Origin: Streptomyces sp. CB01201
GTDB lineage: Bacteria; Actinomycetota; Actinomycetes; Streptomycetales; Streptomycetaceae
Direction: 5' to 3'
Assembly (NCBI RefSeq): GCF_002803085.1
Contig: NZ_NNBJ01000004.1
Coordinates: 379,571-443,570 of the forward strand
Length of the DNA: 64,000 bases
Below, in pieces: positions 8,481 through 16,405 of this stretch. Position numbers and translations under genes: made by a program. Positions within the stretch are counted from its first letter, which is position 1, and each line of letters begins with the position of its first letter. A model generated the notes under the pieces. The model was not told where the DNA came from. It worked only from the letters and a program-made list of their open reading frames with translations, and searched no databases.

Positions 8481-9065
8481 ATGACTGCGACGACTGACCG
8501 GCCCCACATGCTGACGGAGGACTTCGAGGCCGTCGCGCGCATAGCGGCCCGGGAGGTGGAGGGGATGCGCCTGGAGTTCCTCGATGGGATCGTGAGGAGC
8601 AAGGCCATGCCGGACGGTGACCACGGGCGCATCATCCAGTGGCTCACCCGCATCTGCCTTCAGTATCGGCCCGAGCTGTGGTTGCACCCGGGGCAGGGGA
8701 TCAAGGCTCAGCAGTACCGGGCGGGGCGGGCGATCCCGGACGCGGCCCTCGCCCCGTCCGAGGCCTTCGTCGGCCAGGGCGACTGGGTGGATCCGGAGGC
8801 TGTCCTCATGGCGGTCGAGGTGACCTCGGGGGACTCCGATACCCACCGGCGGGACCACGTCGAGAAGCCCCGTGCCTACGCGGAGACCGGCATCCCCGTA
8901 TACCTGCTGATGGACAGGGCCAAGTGCGAGGTCTCCGTCTACAGCCAGCCCAACGGCAGTCGGTACGAGAGCGTCCACATCGTGCCGTACGGCACGGACA
9001 TCGCGCTCCCCGACCCCGTCGGCATCACCCTCCGGACCGAGCAGCTCAAGGACTGGGTGCGCTGA
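8481..9065 (+). CDS. Uma2 family (DUF820) putative endonuclease
   Basis: 194-aa protein of the Uma2/DUF820 family, which has a PD-(D/E)XK nuclease-like fold and is abundant in Streptomyces. The likely catalytic series is visible: LEFLDGIV at the N-terminus, IPDAALAPSEAF, then VEVTSGDSDTHRRDHVEKPRAY and the GIPVYLLMD strand. The biological role of the family is not established. ATG 8481 is chosen; an in-frame ATG at 8400 would place the N-terminus inside the NrdR-box palindrome. It is transcribed away from nrdAB and ends just before a two-way terminator shared with the symporter gene. Confidence 0.8.
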   Translation: MTATTDRPHMLTEDFEAVARIAAREVEGMRLEFLDGIVRSKAMPDGDHGRIIQWLTRICLQYRPELWLHPGQGIKAQQYRAGRAIPDAALAPSEAFVGQGDWVDPEAVLMAVEVTSGDSDTHRRDHVEKPRAYAETGIPVYLLMDRAKCEVSVYSQPNGSRYESVHIVPYGTDIALPDPVGITLRTEQLKDWVR

Positions 9066-9075
9066 TCCGCGTACG

Positions 9076-9118
9076 CGAAAGGGCCGCCGCACCCTCTCGG
9101 GACGCGGCGGCCCTTTCG
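9076..9118. terminator. Bidirectional terminator
   Basis: 15-bp perfect inverted repeat (9076-9090 / 9104-9118) with CGAAAGGG...CCCTTTCG arms, lying between the convergent stops of the Uma2 gene and the sodium:solute symporter gene. Confidence 0.85.
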
Positions 9119-9135
9119 TGTGCGACACGGCGAAC

Positions 9136-10761
9136 TCAGTGGGCGGAGCCCGCCGTCGCCGGGGGCAGTTCCGTGATCACGCCCGGGTCGCCGGCGTCCG
9201 CCGTGTAGTCCGCCGGGGACGTCTCGTCGATGCCGTCGGGGGCCTTCACGGCGCGCAGGACGAAGGTCAGGACCACCGTGACGACGACGTTCATCACGAA
9301 GGCCGTCAGGCCGATGTAGCCGATCTCGCCGATGCCGGGGATCTCCTTGGAGGAGCCGCCGAAGTGCTTCTGGGTGGGCGAGGCCACCCCGTACGCGGCG
9401 AGCGTGCCGTAGACCATGCCGACCGCCCAGCCGGCGAGCAGCGCCCAGCGGTGGAACCAGCGGGTGAACAGGCCGCCGACCAGGGCCGGGAAGGTCTGGA
9501 GGATCCAGATGCCGCCGAGCAGCTGGAAGTTGATCGCCACCGTCTTGTCCATGGTCAGGACGAAGACCAGCGCGCCGACCTTCACCACGAGCGAGACCAG
9601 CTTGGAGACCTTGGCCTCCTGCGCGGGCGACGCGTCCGGCTTGATGAAGTCCTTGTAGATGTTGCGGGTGAAGAGGTTCGCGGCCGCGATCGACATGATC
9701 GCCGCCGGAACCAGCGCGCCGATGCCGATCGCCGCGAAGGCGACGCCCGCGAACCAGTCGGGGAACATGTCCTCGAAGAGCTGCGGGATGGCCAGCTGGC
9801 CGTTGCTCACCTTGACGCCCGCCGCGATCGCCATGAAGCCGAGCAGCGCGAGCAGCCCCAGCATCAGGGAGTACAGCGGCAGGATCGTGGTGTTGCGGCG
9901 GATCACGTTGCGGCTGCGCGAGGACAGCGTCGCGGTGATCGAGTGCGGGTACATGAACAGCGCCAGCGCCGAGCCGAGCGCGAGCGTGGCGTACGTCCAC
10001 TGGCCGGCGTGGCCGGGAGCGATCGCCCCGGTCGGCTGCCCGGTCTTCGGGTTCGGCGTCGCGAACTTGTGCTGCGCGGCACTGAAGATCGCGTCGAAGC
10101 CGCCCAGCTTGATCGGGATGTAGATGATCGCCACCGCGATGACGAGGTAGATCAGGCCGTCCTTCACGAATGCGATCAGCGCGGGGGCGCGCAGCCCCGA
10201 GGAGTAGGTGTACGCGGCGAGCACCGCGAACGCGATGAGCAGCGGCAGGTCCTTGACGAACCAGTTGCCGGACTCGCCGCCCACGCCCATCACGTCCAAC
10301 ACGGCCTGAATGCCGACCAGTTGGAGCGCGATGTACGGCATCGTCGCGAGGATTCCGGTGATCGCGACCGCGAGCGAGAGGCCCTTGGAGCCGAACCGGC
10401 CGCGCACGAAGTCCGAGGTGGTGACATAGCCGTGCTTGTGCGACACGGACCACAGGCGCGGCAGGAAGGTAAAGATCAGCGGGTACACGAGGATCGTGTA
10501 CGGCACCGCGAAGAAGCCGGCCGCGCCCGCCGCGTAGATCGCCGCGGGCACCGCGACGAAGGTGTACGCGGTGTAGAGGTCGCCGCCGAGCAGGAACCAG
10601 GTGACCCAGGTGCCGAACGACCGCCCGCCCAGGCCCCATTCGTCGAGGCTCGCCTCGTTCTCGGCCTTGCGCCAGCGGGCGGCCATGAAGCCGATGACCG
10701 TGACGGCCAGGAAGAAGAAGATGAAGACGCCGAGTGCGACGCCGTTCACGCCGTCCTTCAC
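9136..10761 (-). CDS. Sodium:solute symporter family permease
   Basis: 541-aa polytopic membrane protein of the SSS family (MctP/PutP-like), predicted to take up a small organic acid or amino acid with Na+. About 13 hydrophobic segments are visible, starting with VNGVALGVFIFFFLAVTVIG. The conserved EWGLGGRSFGTWVTWFLLGG loop follows TM1. GTG 10761 overlaps the stop of the upstream DUF3311 gene in a GTGA arrangement, so translation is coupled. Permeases paired with a DUF3311 subunit are common in actinobacteria and bacilli; monocarboxylates are a plausible substrate but nothing in the sequence proves it. Confidence 0.87.
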   Translation of the reverse strand: MKDGVNGVALGVFIFFFLAVTVIGFMAARWRKAENEASLDEWGLGGRSFGTWVTWFLLGGDLYTAYTFVAVPAAIYAAGAAGFFAVPYTILVYPLIFTFLPRLWSVSHKHGYVTTSDFVRGRFGSKGLSLAVAITGILATMPYIALQLVGIQAVLDVMGVGGESGNWFVKDLPLLIAFAVLAAYTYSSGLRAPALIAFVKDGLIYLVIAVAIIYIPIKLGGFDAIFSAAQHKFATPNPKTGQPTGAIAPGHAGQWTYATLALGSALALFMYPHSITATLSSRSRNVIRRNTTILPLYSLMLGLLALLGFMAIAAGVKVSNGQLAIPQLFEDMFPDWFAGVAFAAIGIGALVPAAIMSIAAANLFTRNIYKDFIKPDASPAQEAKVSKLVSLVVKVGALVFVLTMDKTVAINFQLLGGIWILQTFPALVGGLFTRWFHRWALLAGWAVGMVYGTLAAYGVASPTQKHFGGSSKEIPGIGEIGYIGLTAFVMNVVVTVVLTFVLRAVKAPDGIDETSPADYTADAGDPGVITELPPATAGSAH

Positions 10762-11045
10762 TGGGACACACCCCCCTTGGTGTCGTCGGAGGTGCCGGAC
10801 GCGGGCGCGGTGCGTGAACGCTGGTCGTGCTGCCACAGCTTGTACGCGATCATCGTGAGCGCCGTCGAGATCAGCACCCAGAGCATCTGGTACCAGTAGA
10901 AGAACGGGATGCCGCCGAGCGCGGGATCCGTCTTGGCGTACGAACCCACCCACAGCATGGCCACGAAGGGCGCGATCAGGCAGAGCGCGATGACCACGCG
11001 CAAGGGCGTGATCACCGGTCTCTTCACTTCCGTCGATTCCGGCAT
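10758..11045 (-). CDS. DUF3311 small membrane subunit of symporter
   Basis: 95-aa protein with two membrane spans (VVIALCLIAPFVAMLWVG and YWYQMLWVLISTALTMIAY) connected by a short loop with GIPFFYW, the DUF3311 signature. It precedes, and overlaps by 4 bp, an SSS-family permease, the standard arrangement for these accessory subunits. ATG 11045 follows a GGACGGAG ribosome-binding sequence; the track frame also has an upstream ATG but no good RBS there. It is probably required for assembly or activity of the permease. Confidence 0.82.
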   Translation of the reverse strand: MPESTEVKRPVITPLRVVIALCLIAPFVAMLWVGSYAKTDPALGGIPFFYWYQMLWVLISTALTMIAYKLWQHDQRSRTAPASGTSDDTKGGVSQ

Positions 11046-11205
11046 GGGTGGCTCCGTCCCCTCACGATCACCTGCGCGTTGGATCTCTCGGCATTGCGGA
11101 TCACTTGGCAATGCGCAGGAAATCTAGGGGAGAGACCCGGCCAAGGGAACCCCCGTCCGGAATCCGGACGGGGTGCGCCCGCGGCCGAACCGGCCTGACG
11201 GAGTG

Positions 11206-12183
11206 TCAGAGCCAGCCCTCCTTGGCCGCCCGGACGCCCGCTTCGAAGCGACTGCGGGCACCCAGGCGGGACATGAGTTCGGAGCTCATCCGGCGTACGG
11301 TCCGCAGCGAGACCCCGAGCCGCCGGGCGGCGATGTCGTCCGTGCAGCCGATGCCGAGCAGCAGGAGCAACTCCCTTTCCTGGGGCGACAGATCGTGCTC
11401 ATTGCGGCGCGGGGCCTCCCCGAACGGGGTGCCCGACTCCCACAGATGGTCGAACAGGACGACCAGTGCGTTGACCAGTCCCCGGCTGCGCACTTCCAGC
11501 GCGCCGGCCCGGGCGTCCTCCGGGTCCACCGGGACCAGGGCGGCGCTGCGGTCCACGATCACCATCAGCATCGGGACGATGGGTACCGTGCGCGCCTCGC
11601 CGCCCAACTCGCAGTACCAGCGCACGTATTCCAGGGTGGGCGCGTCGTTGCGGAAGCTCTCCTGGTAGATGCTGCGGATCCGCACCCCGCGTTCGAGGGC
11701 CAGCTGGTCCAGGGGCTGGCTCGCGTCCATGGTGTCGGGCAGCTGGGCGCCGCCGGGCAGCAGCGAGAGGCACTCGGCGCGGGCGCTGGAGGCCAGGTCC
11801 TCCAGGCGTTCGCGCACCGCGTCCACGCCCTGGATGCGGTCGACCACGTCGTGCCGGAAGGTGCCGCGCTCGCTGAACTTGGCCAGGATCGCCGCCACCG
11901 CCTGCTGGGCCACCTCGACCTGGCGTCTGCGCTTGGTCAGTTCGGCCTCGGCCCGCGACAGCAGGAACGCGAAGCCGACGTCGGGGTTGAACGGGGCGAC
12001 CGGTTCCGAGGTGTCGTCCATGAGGACGAGCCGCAGATCGGCGAGCTGGGCCAGCGCCGACCGGACCTCGCTCTCGGACCACCCCAGCTGCTCCGACAAC
12101 TCCGGTACGCCATAGGTGGGTTGCTCAAGCAGGAGTCGGTAGACGGTTTCGGTGGACTGCTGGATTCCGAGTGCCTCTAGCAT
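11206..12183 (-). CDS. LuxR-type transcriptional regulator with TrmB-like N-terminus
   Basis: 325-aa regulator. The N-terminal ~65 residues look like a winged helix of TrmB type (TVYRLLLEQPTYGVPELSEQ, then SESEVRSALAQLADLRLV). A helical linker and a ligand-domain-like middle follow. The C-terminal ~60 residues are a LuxR/GerE helix-turn-helix (LSPQERELLLLLGIG, DDIAARRLGVSLRTVRRMSS). Such proteins are numerous in Streptomyces and often control secondary metabolism. It lies 33 bp after the MMPL transporter gene on the same strand, so it may be the last gene of the large leftward operon. A DasR-like operator 89-104 bp upstream of its start suggests it may also be driven separately. Confidence 0.82.
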   Translation of the reverse strand: MLEALGIQQSTETVYRLLLEQPTYGVPELSEQLGWSESEVRSALAQLADLRLVLMDDTSEPVAPFNPDVGFAFLLSRAEAELTKRRRQVEVAQQAVAAILAKFSERGTFRHDVVDRIQGVDAVRERLEDLASSARAECLSLLPGGAQLPDTMDASQPLDQLALERGVRIRSIYQESFRNDAPTLEYVRWYCELGGEARTVPIVPMLMVIVDRSAALVPVDPEDARAGALEVRSRGLVNALVVLFDHLWESGTPFGEAPRRNEHDLSPQERELLLLLGIGCTDDIAARRLGVSLRTVRRMSSELMSRLGARSRFEAGVRAAKEGWL

Positions 12184-12216
12184 GCGGGTTCCCCCAGGTT
12201 CGCGTATGCCGTGATG

Positions 12217-14370
12217 TCACTGCGCGTGGTCCGACGGTTCGGCCAGGGGGATCGTATGGCCGAGCGGTGATCTAGGTCTAGACCAATAAGATGACGCCGG
12301 GATGGCCGGAAGGGCACCGGTGACGGGTTGCGCGGACCTTTCGCGTACGTACGGACGTGACCTGGCGGGCAGCGCGGAGAGGGCCCGGAGCAGCACGGTG
12401 TTGAGCAGCACGGCCCCGCCGAGTCCCGTCACCAGAAGGGCCAGTTCCACCTGCGGCCCGAGCCCGATGGCCAAAAGCGGTAGGGCCGTCACCAGGCCGA
12501 GGCCGGGCCGGACGCGGGATCCCGCGCCCGTCACGGCCCGGTCCAGCGCGTCGAGGAACGCCAGGGCGCCCGCCACCAGCGGAATCCACCCGGTGACCGC
12601 CCCCGTCGCCGCGACCCCGCCGAGCAGCCGGGCACCGGGACCGTACTGCCACACGAGCACCAGGAGCCCGTTCACCGCGAGCGCCGACACCAGGCCGCAC
12701 ACCACCGCCCGCACGGCCGCCCCGGCGGACCGCAGCCGGGCGACCACGGCGAAGCCGAGCAGCGCCATCGCCGCGAGGGCGAGCGGAACCAGGCCGTACA
12801 CGCCCTGGACCAGGTCGAGTTCGGGCATCCCCGAGCCGCCGGTCCGCGCCCCCGTGCCGGCCAGCGCGGACCGTACGTCCGTCATCGCGCGCCGTCCCGG
12901 ACCGGTCATGGGCTCACCGGACGGAACCACGGCGACCAGTGCGGTTCCCTCCCGGCGCCACGCGGCAGCCCCGGGTGCGACGGCCGTCACGACTCCGGGA
13001 ACCCGGGCCGCCCTCGACGCCACCCCGGCGGGGTCGACGCCCGAAGGGGTCAGCACCTCAAGGGGGTTGAGGACGCCGGCCGGGAATCCGGCGGCGATCA
13101 GCTGGTCGAGCCCGTCCCGGGCCGGGCCGCCGCGCACCAGCGCCTCGGCCCGGGGATTCCCGGCGGTCAGGAACCCGGCCGCACCGGTGAGGAGGACGAG
13201 GGCGGCGAGAGCGGTGGCGGCGAACAGGCGCGGAGCACGCGGAAGCCGGATCGGCGCAGTCAACCGCTCGGCCAGGAGGGCAAGTTGACGAACGACTCTT
13301 CCGCTCCTCCCGCCCGTCCGTCGCTCTCGCGGCCGGTCCGGTGCCCACGACAGGAGCGCCGGGCCCAGCGTCAGACAGGCCAACGCGGTGGTGAGGCAGA
13401 CCGCGGCTCCCGCGATGCCGATCGAGCGGAGGAAGGGGGCGGGGAACAGGGCGAGCGCTGCCAGGGCCGCGGCCCCGGCCAGTGCGCCGGCCGTCGCCGG
13501 GCCCGCCAGTACGGATCCGGCGCGCAGCGGGGCGAGCCGGGTGTCGCGGCCGTGGGCGAGCTCCGTCCGCCAGGCCGTCACCAGGGCCGCCGAGCGCCGC
13601 ACCGAGAGCGCGAGGGCCGTGACCGGGATCAGGTACACCACGACGAAGCTCAGTTCCATGGAGCCCGCGAGCGCGACGACCACCAGGAGGGCAGCCACCG
13701 ACGACACCGCCGTCAGCGCGAGCGGGAGGAGTGAGAGCAGCGGCCGGAAGGTCCGTAGCAGGAGCAGCACTGCCGCCAACGCGCAAGCCAGCTCGGCCAG
13801 TTGGAGCAGGGTGCTGGGCCGGGAGGTGGCGCTGTCCTCCTGGAGCGGCAGCACGCCCGTCACCTCCACCCGCGCTTCGGGAAGCGCCGCCCGCAGCCCC
13901 GTGCGCAGCCGCTCGGTGGCATCCCGCACCGCGGCGAGCCCGGCCAGGTCCGGCTTGCCGGAGCGGGGATAGACCAGGGCGTATGTGGTGCGTCCGTCGG
14001 GCGAGAGGAACGCCCCGTCGCCGATGTCGGCGTACGAGAGGGTGCGGGTGCCGGGTGCCGTCGCGGCGGCGAGGCCGGACTCCAGGCGGGCCGCCGGGCC
14101 GGCCGAACGGCCGCTGGTGCCGTCCGGCCAGGTGACCACGGCCACCAGGGGGGCGACGCCCGCGCCGGCCCCGTACCGCTGGGTGATCGCCGCGTTGGCC
14201 CGGGAGCCGTCCTGGCCGGAGGCCGTGAAGCTCTGGTCCAGGCGGCCGAGGTTCGCCGCCGCCGCGGCCCCGCCCGCCAGGAGCACCGCCAGCCACAGCA
14301 GGCACACGAGCCCGCGGTGACCGACGGAGAGGCGGACGAGACCGACGGCGTACCGCTCAACCCGCCGCAT
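12217..14370 (-). CDS. MMPL/RND family membrane transporter
   Basis: About 717 aa with the two-block topology of MMPL proteins: a first TM (LVCLLWLAVLLAGGAAAAAN), an extracytoplasmic domain, five TMs, then TM7, a second domain and five more TMs. MMPL transporters export lipids, glycolipids or siderophores. The start is uncertain because a 15-bp repeat at the junction offers ATGs at 14370, 14385 and 14400 in the same frame. 14370 (MRRVERY) is chosen as the shortest. It overlaps the aldo/keto reductase gene by 14 bp or more and is probably co-translated with it. Context suggests it exports the product of the upstream glycosyltransferase/UbiA genes. A DasR-like site lies inside the last 25 codons. 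Confidence 0.85.
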   Translation of the reverse strand: MRRVERYAVGLVRLSVGHRGLVCLLWLAVLLAGGAAAAANLGRLDQSFTASGQDGSRANAAITQRYGAGAGVAPLVAVVTWPDGTSGRSAGPAARLESGLAAATAPGTRTLSYADIGDGAFLSPDGRTTYALVYPRSGKPDLAGLAAVRDATERLRTGLRAALPEARVEVTGVLPLQEDSATSRPSTLLQLAELACALAAVLLLLRTFRPLLSLLPLALTAVSSVAALLVVVALAGSMELSFVVVYLIPVTALALSVRRSAALVTAWRTELAHGRDTRLAPLRAGSVLAGPATAGALAGAAALAALALFPAPFLRSIGIAGAAVCLTTALACLTLGPALLSWAPDRPRERRTGGRSGRVVRQLALLAERLTAPIRLPRAPRLFAATALAALVLLTGAAGFLTAGNPRAEALVRGGPARDGLDQLIAAGFPAGVLNPLEVLTPSGVDPAGVASRAARVPGVVTAVAPGAAAWRREGTALVAVVPSGEPMTGPGRRAMTDVRSALAGTGARTGGSGMPELDLVQGVYGLVPLALAAMALLGFAVVARLRSAGAAVRAVVCGLVSALAVNGLLVLVWQYGPGARLLGGVAATGAVTGWIPLVAGALAFLDALDRAVTGAGSRVRPGLGLVTALPLLAIGLGPQVELALLVTGLGGAVLLNTVLLRALSALPARSRPYVRERSAQPVTGALPAIPASSYWSRPRSPLGHTIPLAEPSDHAQ
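12272..12287. promoter_or_regulatory. DasR-responsive element (dre) candidate upstream of LuxR-type gene
   Basis: CTAGGTCTAGACCAAT carries the fully palindromic core GGTCTAGACC of the DasR consensus ACTGGTCTAGACCACT. It lies in the 3' end of the MMPL coding sequence and 89-104 bp upstream of the LuxR-type regulator start, so it could control that gene or act as an intragenic roadblock. Confidence 0.65.
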
Positions 14371-15397
14371 CGAACCCCGCCGCATCGAACCCCGCCGCAT
14401 CGGGCCCCGCGGTGTCGAAGCTCGCCGCGTCGACACCCGCCGCGTCCAGACGGGCCCTCACCTCGTCGGCCAGGACCAGGTCGACCGCGTCCAGGGACTC
14501 CTCCAGCTGGCCCACCGAACTGGCCCCGATCACCGGCAGGACGGGCAGCTTCCCGCCGAGCGCCCAGGCGAGCACGACCTGCCCGGGAGCCACCCCCAGC
14601 TCCTTGGCGACCTCGCCGAGCACCGCGAGCCGACGGGCCGAACCGGCGTGCCGGTACTGCTCGGGGATCTCCTTCGCGGGGTTGTTGTAGGCCCCGGTCA
14701 GCTGGGTGGTGTAGGCGACGAAGGTCAGCTCCGGCCGGGCGGCCAGATGGTCCAGGAGTTCCTCGGAGGCGTGCGGGTTCACCCCGAACTCGGCGCCGGG
14801 GCGCGGCTGGAGGTAGGTGTAGCGCTGCTGCACCGCCGCATACGCCGGACCGCCCGCCCGCTCGGCGGCGGCGCGCGACTCCTCGATGCGCCAGGCCGCG
14901 AAATTGCTGCACCCGGAGAGCGAGATCTTCCCGGCGTCGGCGAGGTCCGCGAAGGCGCCCATCGTCTCCTCGACCGGCGTCTTCCGGTCGTCGATGTGCG
15001 CGTAGTAGAGGTCGATCCGATCGGTACCCAGATTGCGCAGGCTGGCCTCGACCTGGCGGCGCAGCACCGGCGCGGACAGGCCTTCGGCGGCCTCCGGCCA
15101 CGGCGCGTCCAGCGGCTCGGGCAGCGCGCCGACCTTGGTGGCCAGGACGATCTCGTCCCGCACGCCCCGGCTGGCCAGCCACTTGCCGATGACCAGCTCG
15201 CTCTCGGCGCCGGTCGCGCCCGGCTCCCAGAACGCGTACGTGTTCGCGGTGTCCAGGAAGGTGCCGCCCGCCTCGTAGAAGCGGTCCAGGACGGAGAAGG
15301 CGGTCGCCTCGTCGATCCGGGTGCCGAAGGGGAGCGTGCCCAGGCACAGGGTGCTCACCCGCAGGCCGTCCTTGCCGCCCAGCTGTCGGTACTGCAT
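14357..15397 (-). CDS. Aldo/keto reductase with pentapeptide-repeat tail
   Basis: 346-aa NADPH-dependent oxidoreductase of the aldo/keto reductase family (TIM barrel). The catalytic tetrad can be read: Asp and Tyr in FLDTANTYAF, Lys in LATKVG and His in YYAHIDD. The C-terminus ends in about six copies of a five-residue unit (DAAGF and variants) after residue ~320. These are encoded by a 15-bp tandem repeat and are not part of the normal family fold. ATG 15397 overlaps the stop of the upstream EEP gene (TGATG), and its own 3' end overlaps the MMPL start. It is part of the long leftward operon; its substrate is probably a sugar or sugar-derived carbonyl. Confidence 0.88.
   Translation of the reverse strand: MQYRQLGGKDGLRVSTLCLGTLPFGTRIDEATAFSVLDRFYEAGGTFLDTANTYAFWEPGATGAESELVIGKWLASRGVRDEIVLATKVGALPEPLDAPWPEAAEGLSAPVLRRQVEASLRNLGTDRIDLYYAHIDDRKTPVEETMGAFADLADAGKISLSGCSNFAAWRIEESRAAAERAGGPAYAAVQQRYTYLQPRPGAEFGVNPHASEELLDHLAARPELTFVAYTTQLTGAYNNPAKEIPEQYRHAGSARRLAVLGEVAKELGVAPGQVVLAWALGGKLPVLPVIGASSVGQLEESLDAVDLVLADEVRARLDAAGVDAASFDTAGPDAAGFDAAGFDAAG
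14360..14450. repeat. 15-bp tandem repeat at the AKR/MMPL gene junction
   Basis: About six imperfect copies of a 15-bp unit (CCCCGCCGCATCGAA on the plus strand). The copies nearest the MMPL gene are nearly identical and the distal ones diverged. On the minus strand the repeat encodes DAAGF units in the reductase frame, and RRGSM units with alternative ATGs in the MMPL frame. Confidence 0.85.
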
Positions 15398-16398
15398 CAA
15401 CGGTTCATCTCCTCGATAGCGGTGGTGGTGATCGTGACGTCCTGCGCCAGGTGGTCGGAGAGGCCGCCCGGGTCACGGAACGTGTACTGCTCGGCGCGGA
15501 CCCCGGCGCTGGTGAACACCCAGTCGATGCGCCAGAGCCGCAGTCTCCATCGAGCATGCCAACTCGCCGGAAACAGCGAGCGGTTGGCCCCGATGGCGTC
15601 GTGCGCGGCCCTCGGCATCCGGCGGATGTCACCGATCGCCGCACTGGTGTTGAAGTCCCCGGAGACCAGGAACGGATGGGGGTTGGCGAGCAGATCGGCG
15701 ACCAGCGCGTCGTACTCGCGCCGCCGCGCCCCGTGCCGGCGCCGCATGTCCTGGAAGAACGCCCGGCTCAGCGGGTTCATCACCGTCAGCTGCACCGGGA
15801 TGTGCACGTTGTACGTGGACAGGATGCCGTCCGGGGTGCGCACATCGACCCGCAGCGAACAGGCGCCGACCGGCACGGGGGGACCGGCCGGCGGGAACCG
15901 GGACAGGGTCACCGAGTTGTTGTCGACCGACAGGTGGTGGCCGGGGAACTCGCGCCGCAGCCGCTCCTCGTCGTCGATGTCCCACACCTCGCCGCCCTCG
16001 AACCCGTTCAGATACTCCTGGAGGAGGTAGATGTCGGCGGGCAGCGAGTGCAGGAAGGCGTAGAACCGGTCGGGTTCGCGGCCCTGGTTCCAGTGCTGGG
16101 TGTTCCACGACACCACCCGGATTCCCGCCCGCTCCGGCGAACTCCGCCGCACGGCACGGGAGTTGACGCCGCTCTGCCGCCAGCCGGCGAGCAGGCACCC
16201 GGCCGCGAGCACCGCCCCGGGCACGCTCCCCGAGGCCGCCGCCGCGAGGAGCAGGGCGAGCGGCGCGGCGGCGAAGAGCGGCGGGGGCAGCAGGGACACG
16301 GCCAGCCAGGGCCACCAGCGGCCGTTGAGGGCCAGATGCGCGCCGAGGAAGACGGTCCACGCGAGGGCGCAGAGGACGACGGCGGTAGCGGGGGACAC
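15397..16398 (-). CDS. Membrane-anchored endonuclease/exonuclease/phosphatase (EEP) protein, copy 1
   Basis: 333-aa protein of the EEP superfamily (DNase I/Mg-dependent phosphodiesterase fold). Three hydrophobic segments occupy residues 1-70, so the catalytic domain is probably outside the membrane. Motifs: WNTQHW, LLQEY (metal-binding Glu), YNVHIPV, GDFNT and LSDHLAQ (catalytic Asp-His). GTG 16398 is the start. It is a diverged paralogue of the next gene upstream, with the same layout and many shared motifs. In this operon it is more likely a phosphatase or phosphodiesterase acting on a lipid- or sugar-phosphate than a nuclease, but that is inference. Confidence 0.83.
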   Translation of the reverse strand: MSPATAVVLCALAWTVFLGAHLALNGRWWPWLAVSLLPPPLFAAAPLALLLAAAASGSVPGAVLAAGCLLAGWRQSGVNSRAVRRSSPERAGIRVVSWNTQHWNQGREPDRFYAFLHSLPADIYLLQEYLNGFEGGEVWDIDDEERLRREFPGHHLSVDNNSVTLSRFPPAGPPVPVGACSLRVDVRTPDGILSTYNVHIPVQLTVMNPLSRAFFQDMRRRHGARRREYDALVADLLANPHPFLVSGDFNTSAAIGDIRRMPRAAHDAIGANRSLFPASWHARWRLRLWRIDWVFTSAGVRAEQYTFRDPGGLSDHLAQDVTITTTAIEEMNR

Positions 16399-16405
16399 GG
16401 TGGAC

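Noticed and set aside
14360..14450. CRISPR or microsatellite outside genes
   Set aside because: The 15-bp units are contiguous and lie inside two overlapping coding frames.
12302..15192. Plus-strand frames across the MMPL and aldo/keto reductase genes
   Set aside because: Mirror frames with no domain, opposite to well-supported minus-strand genes.
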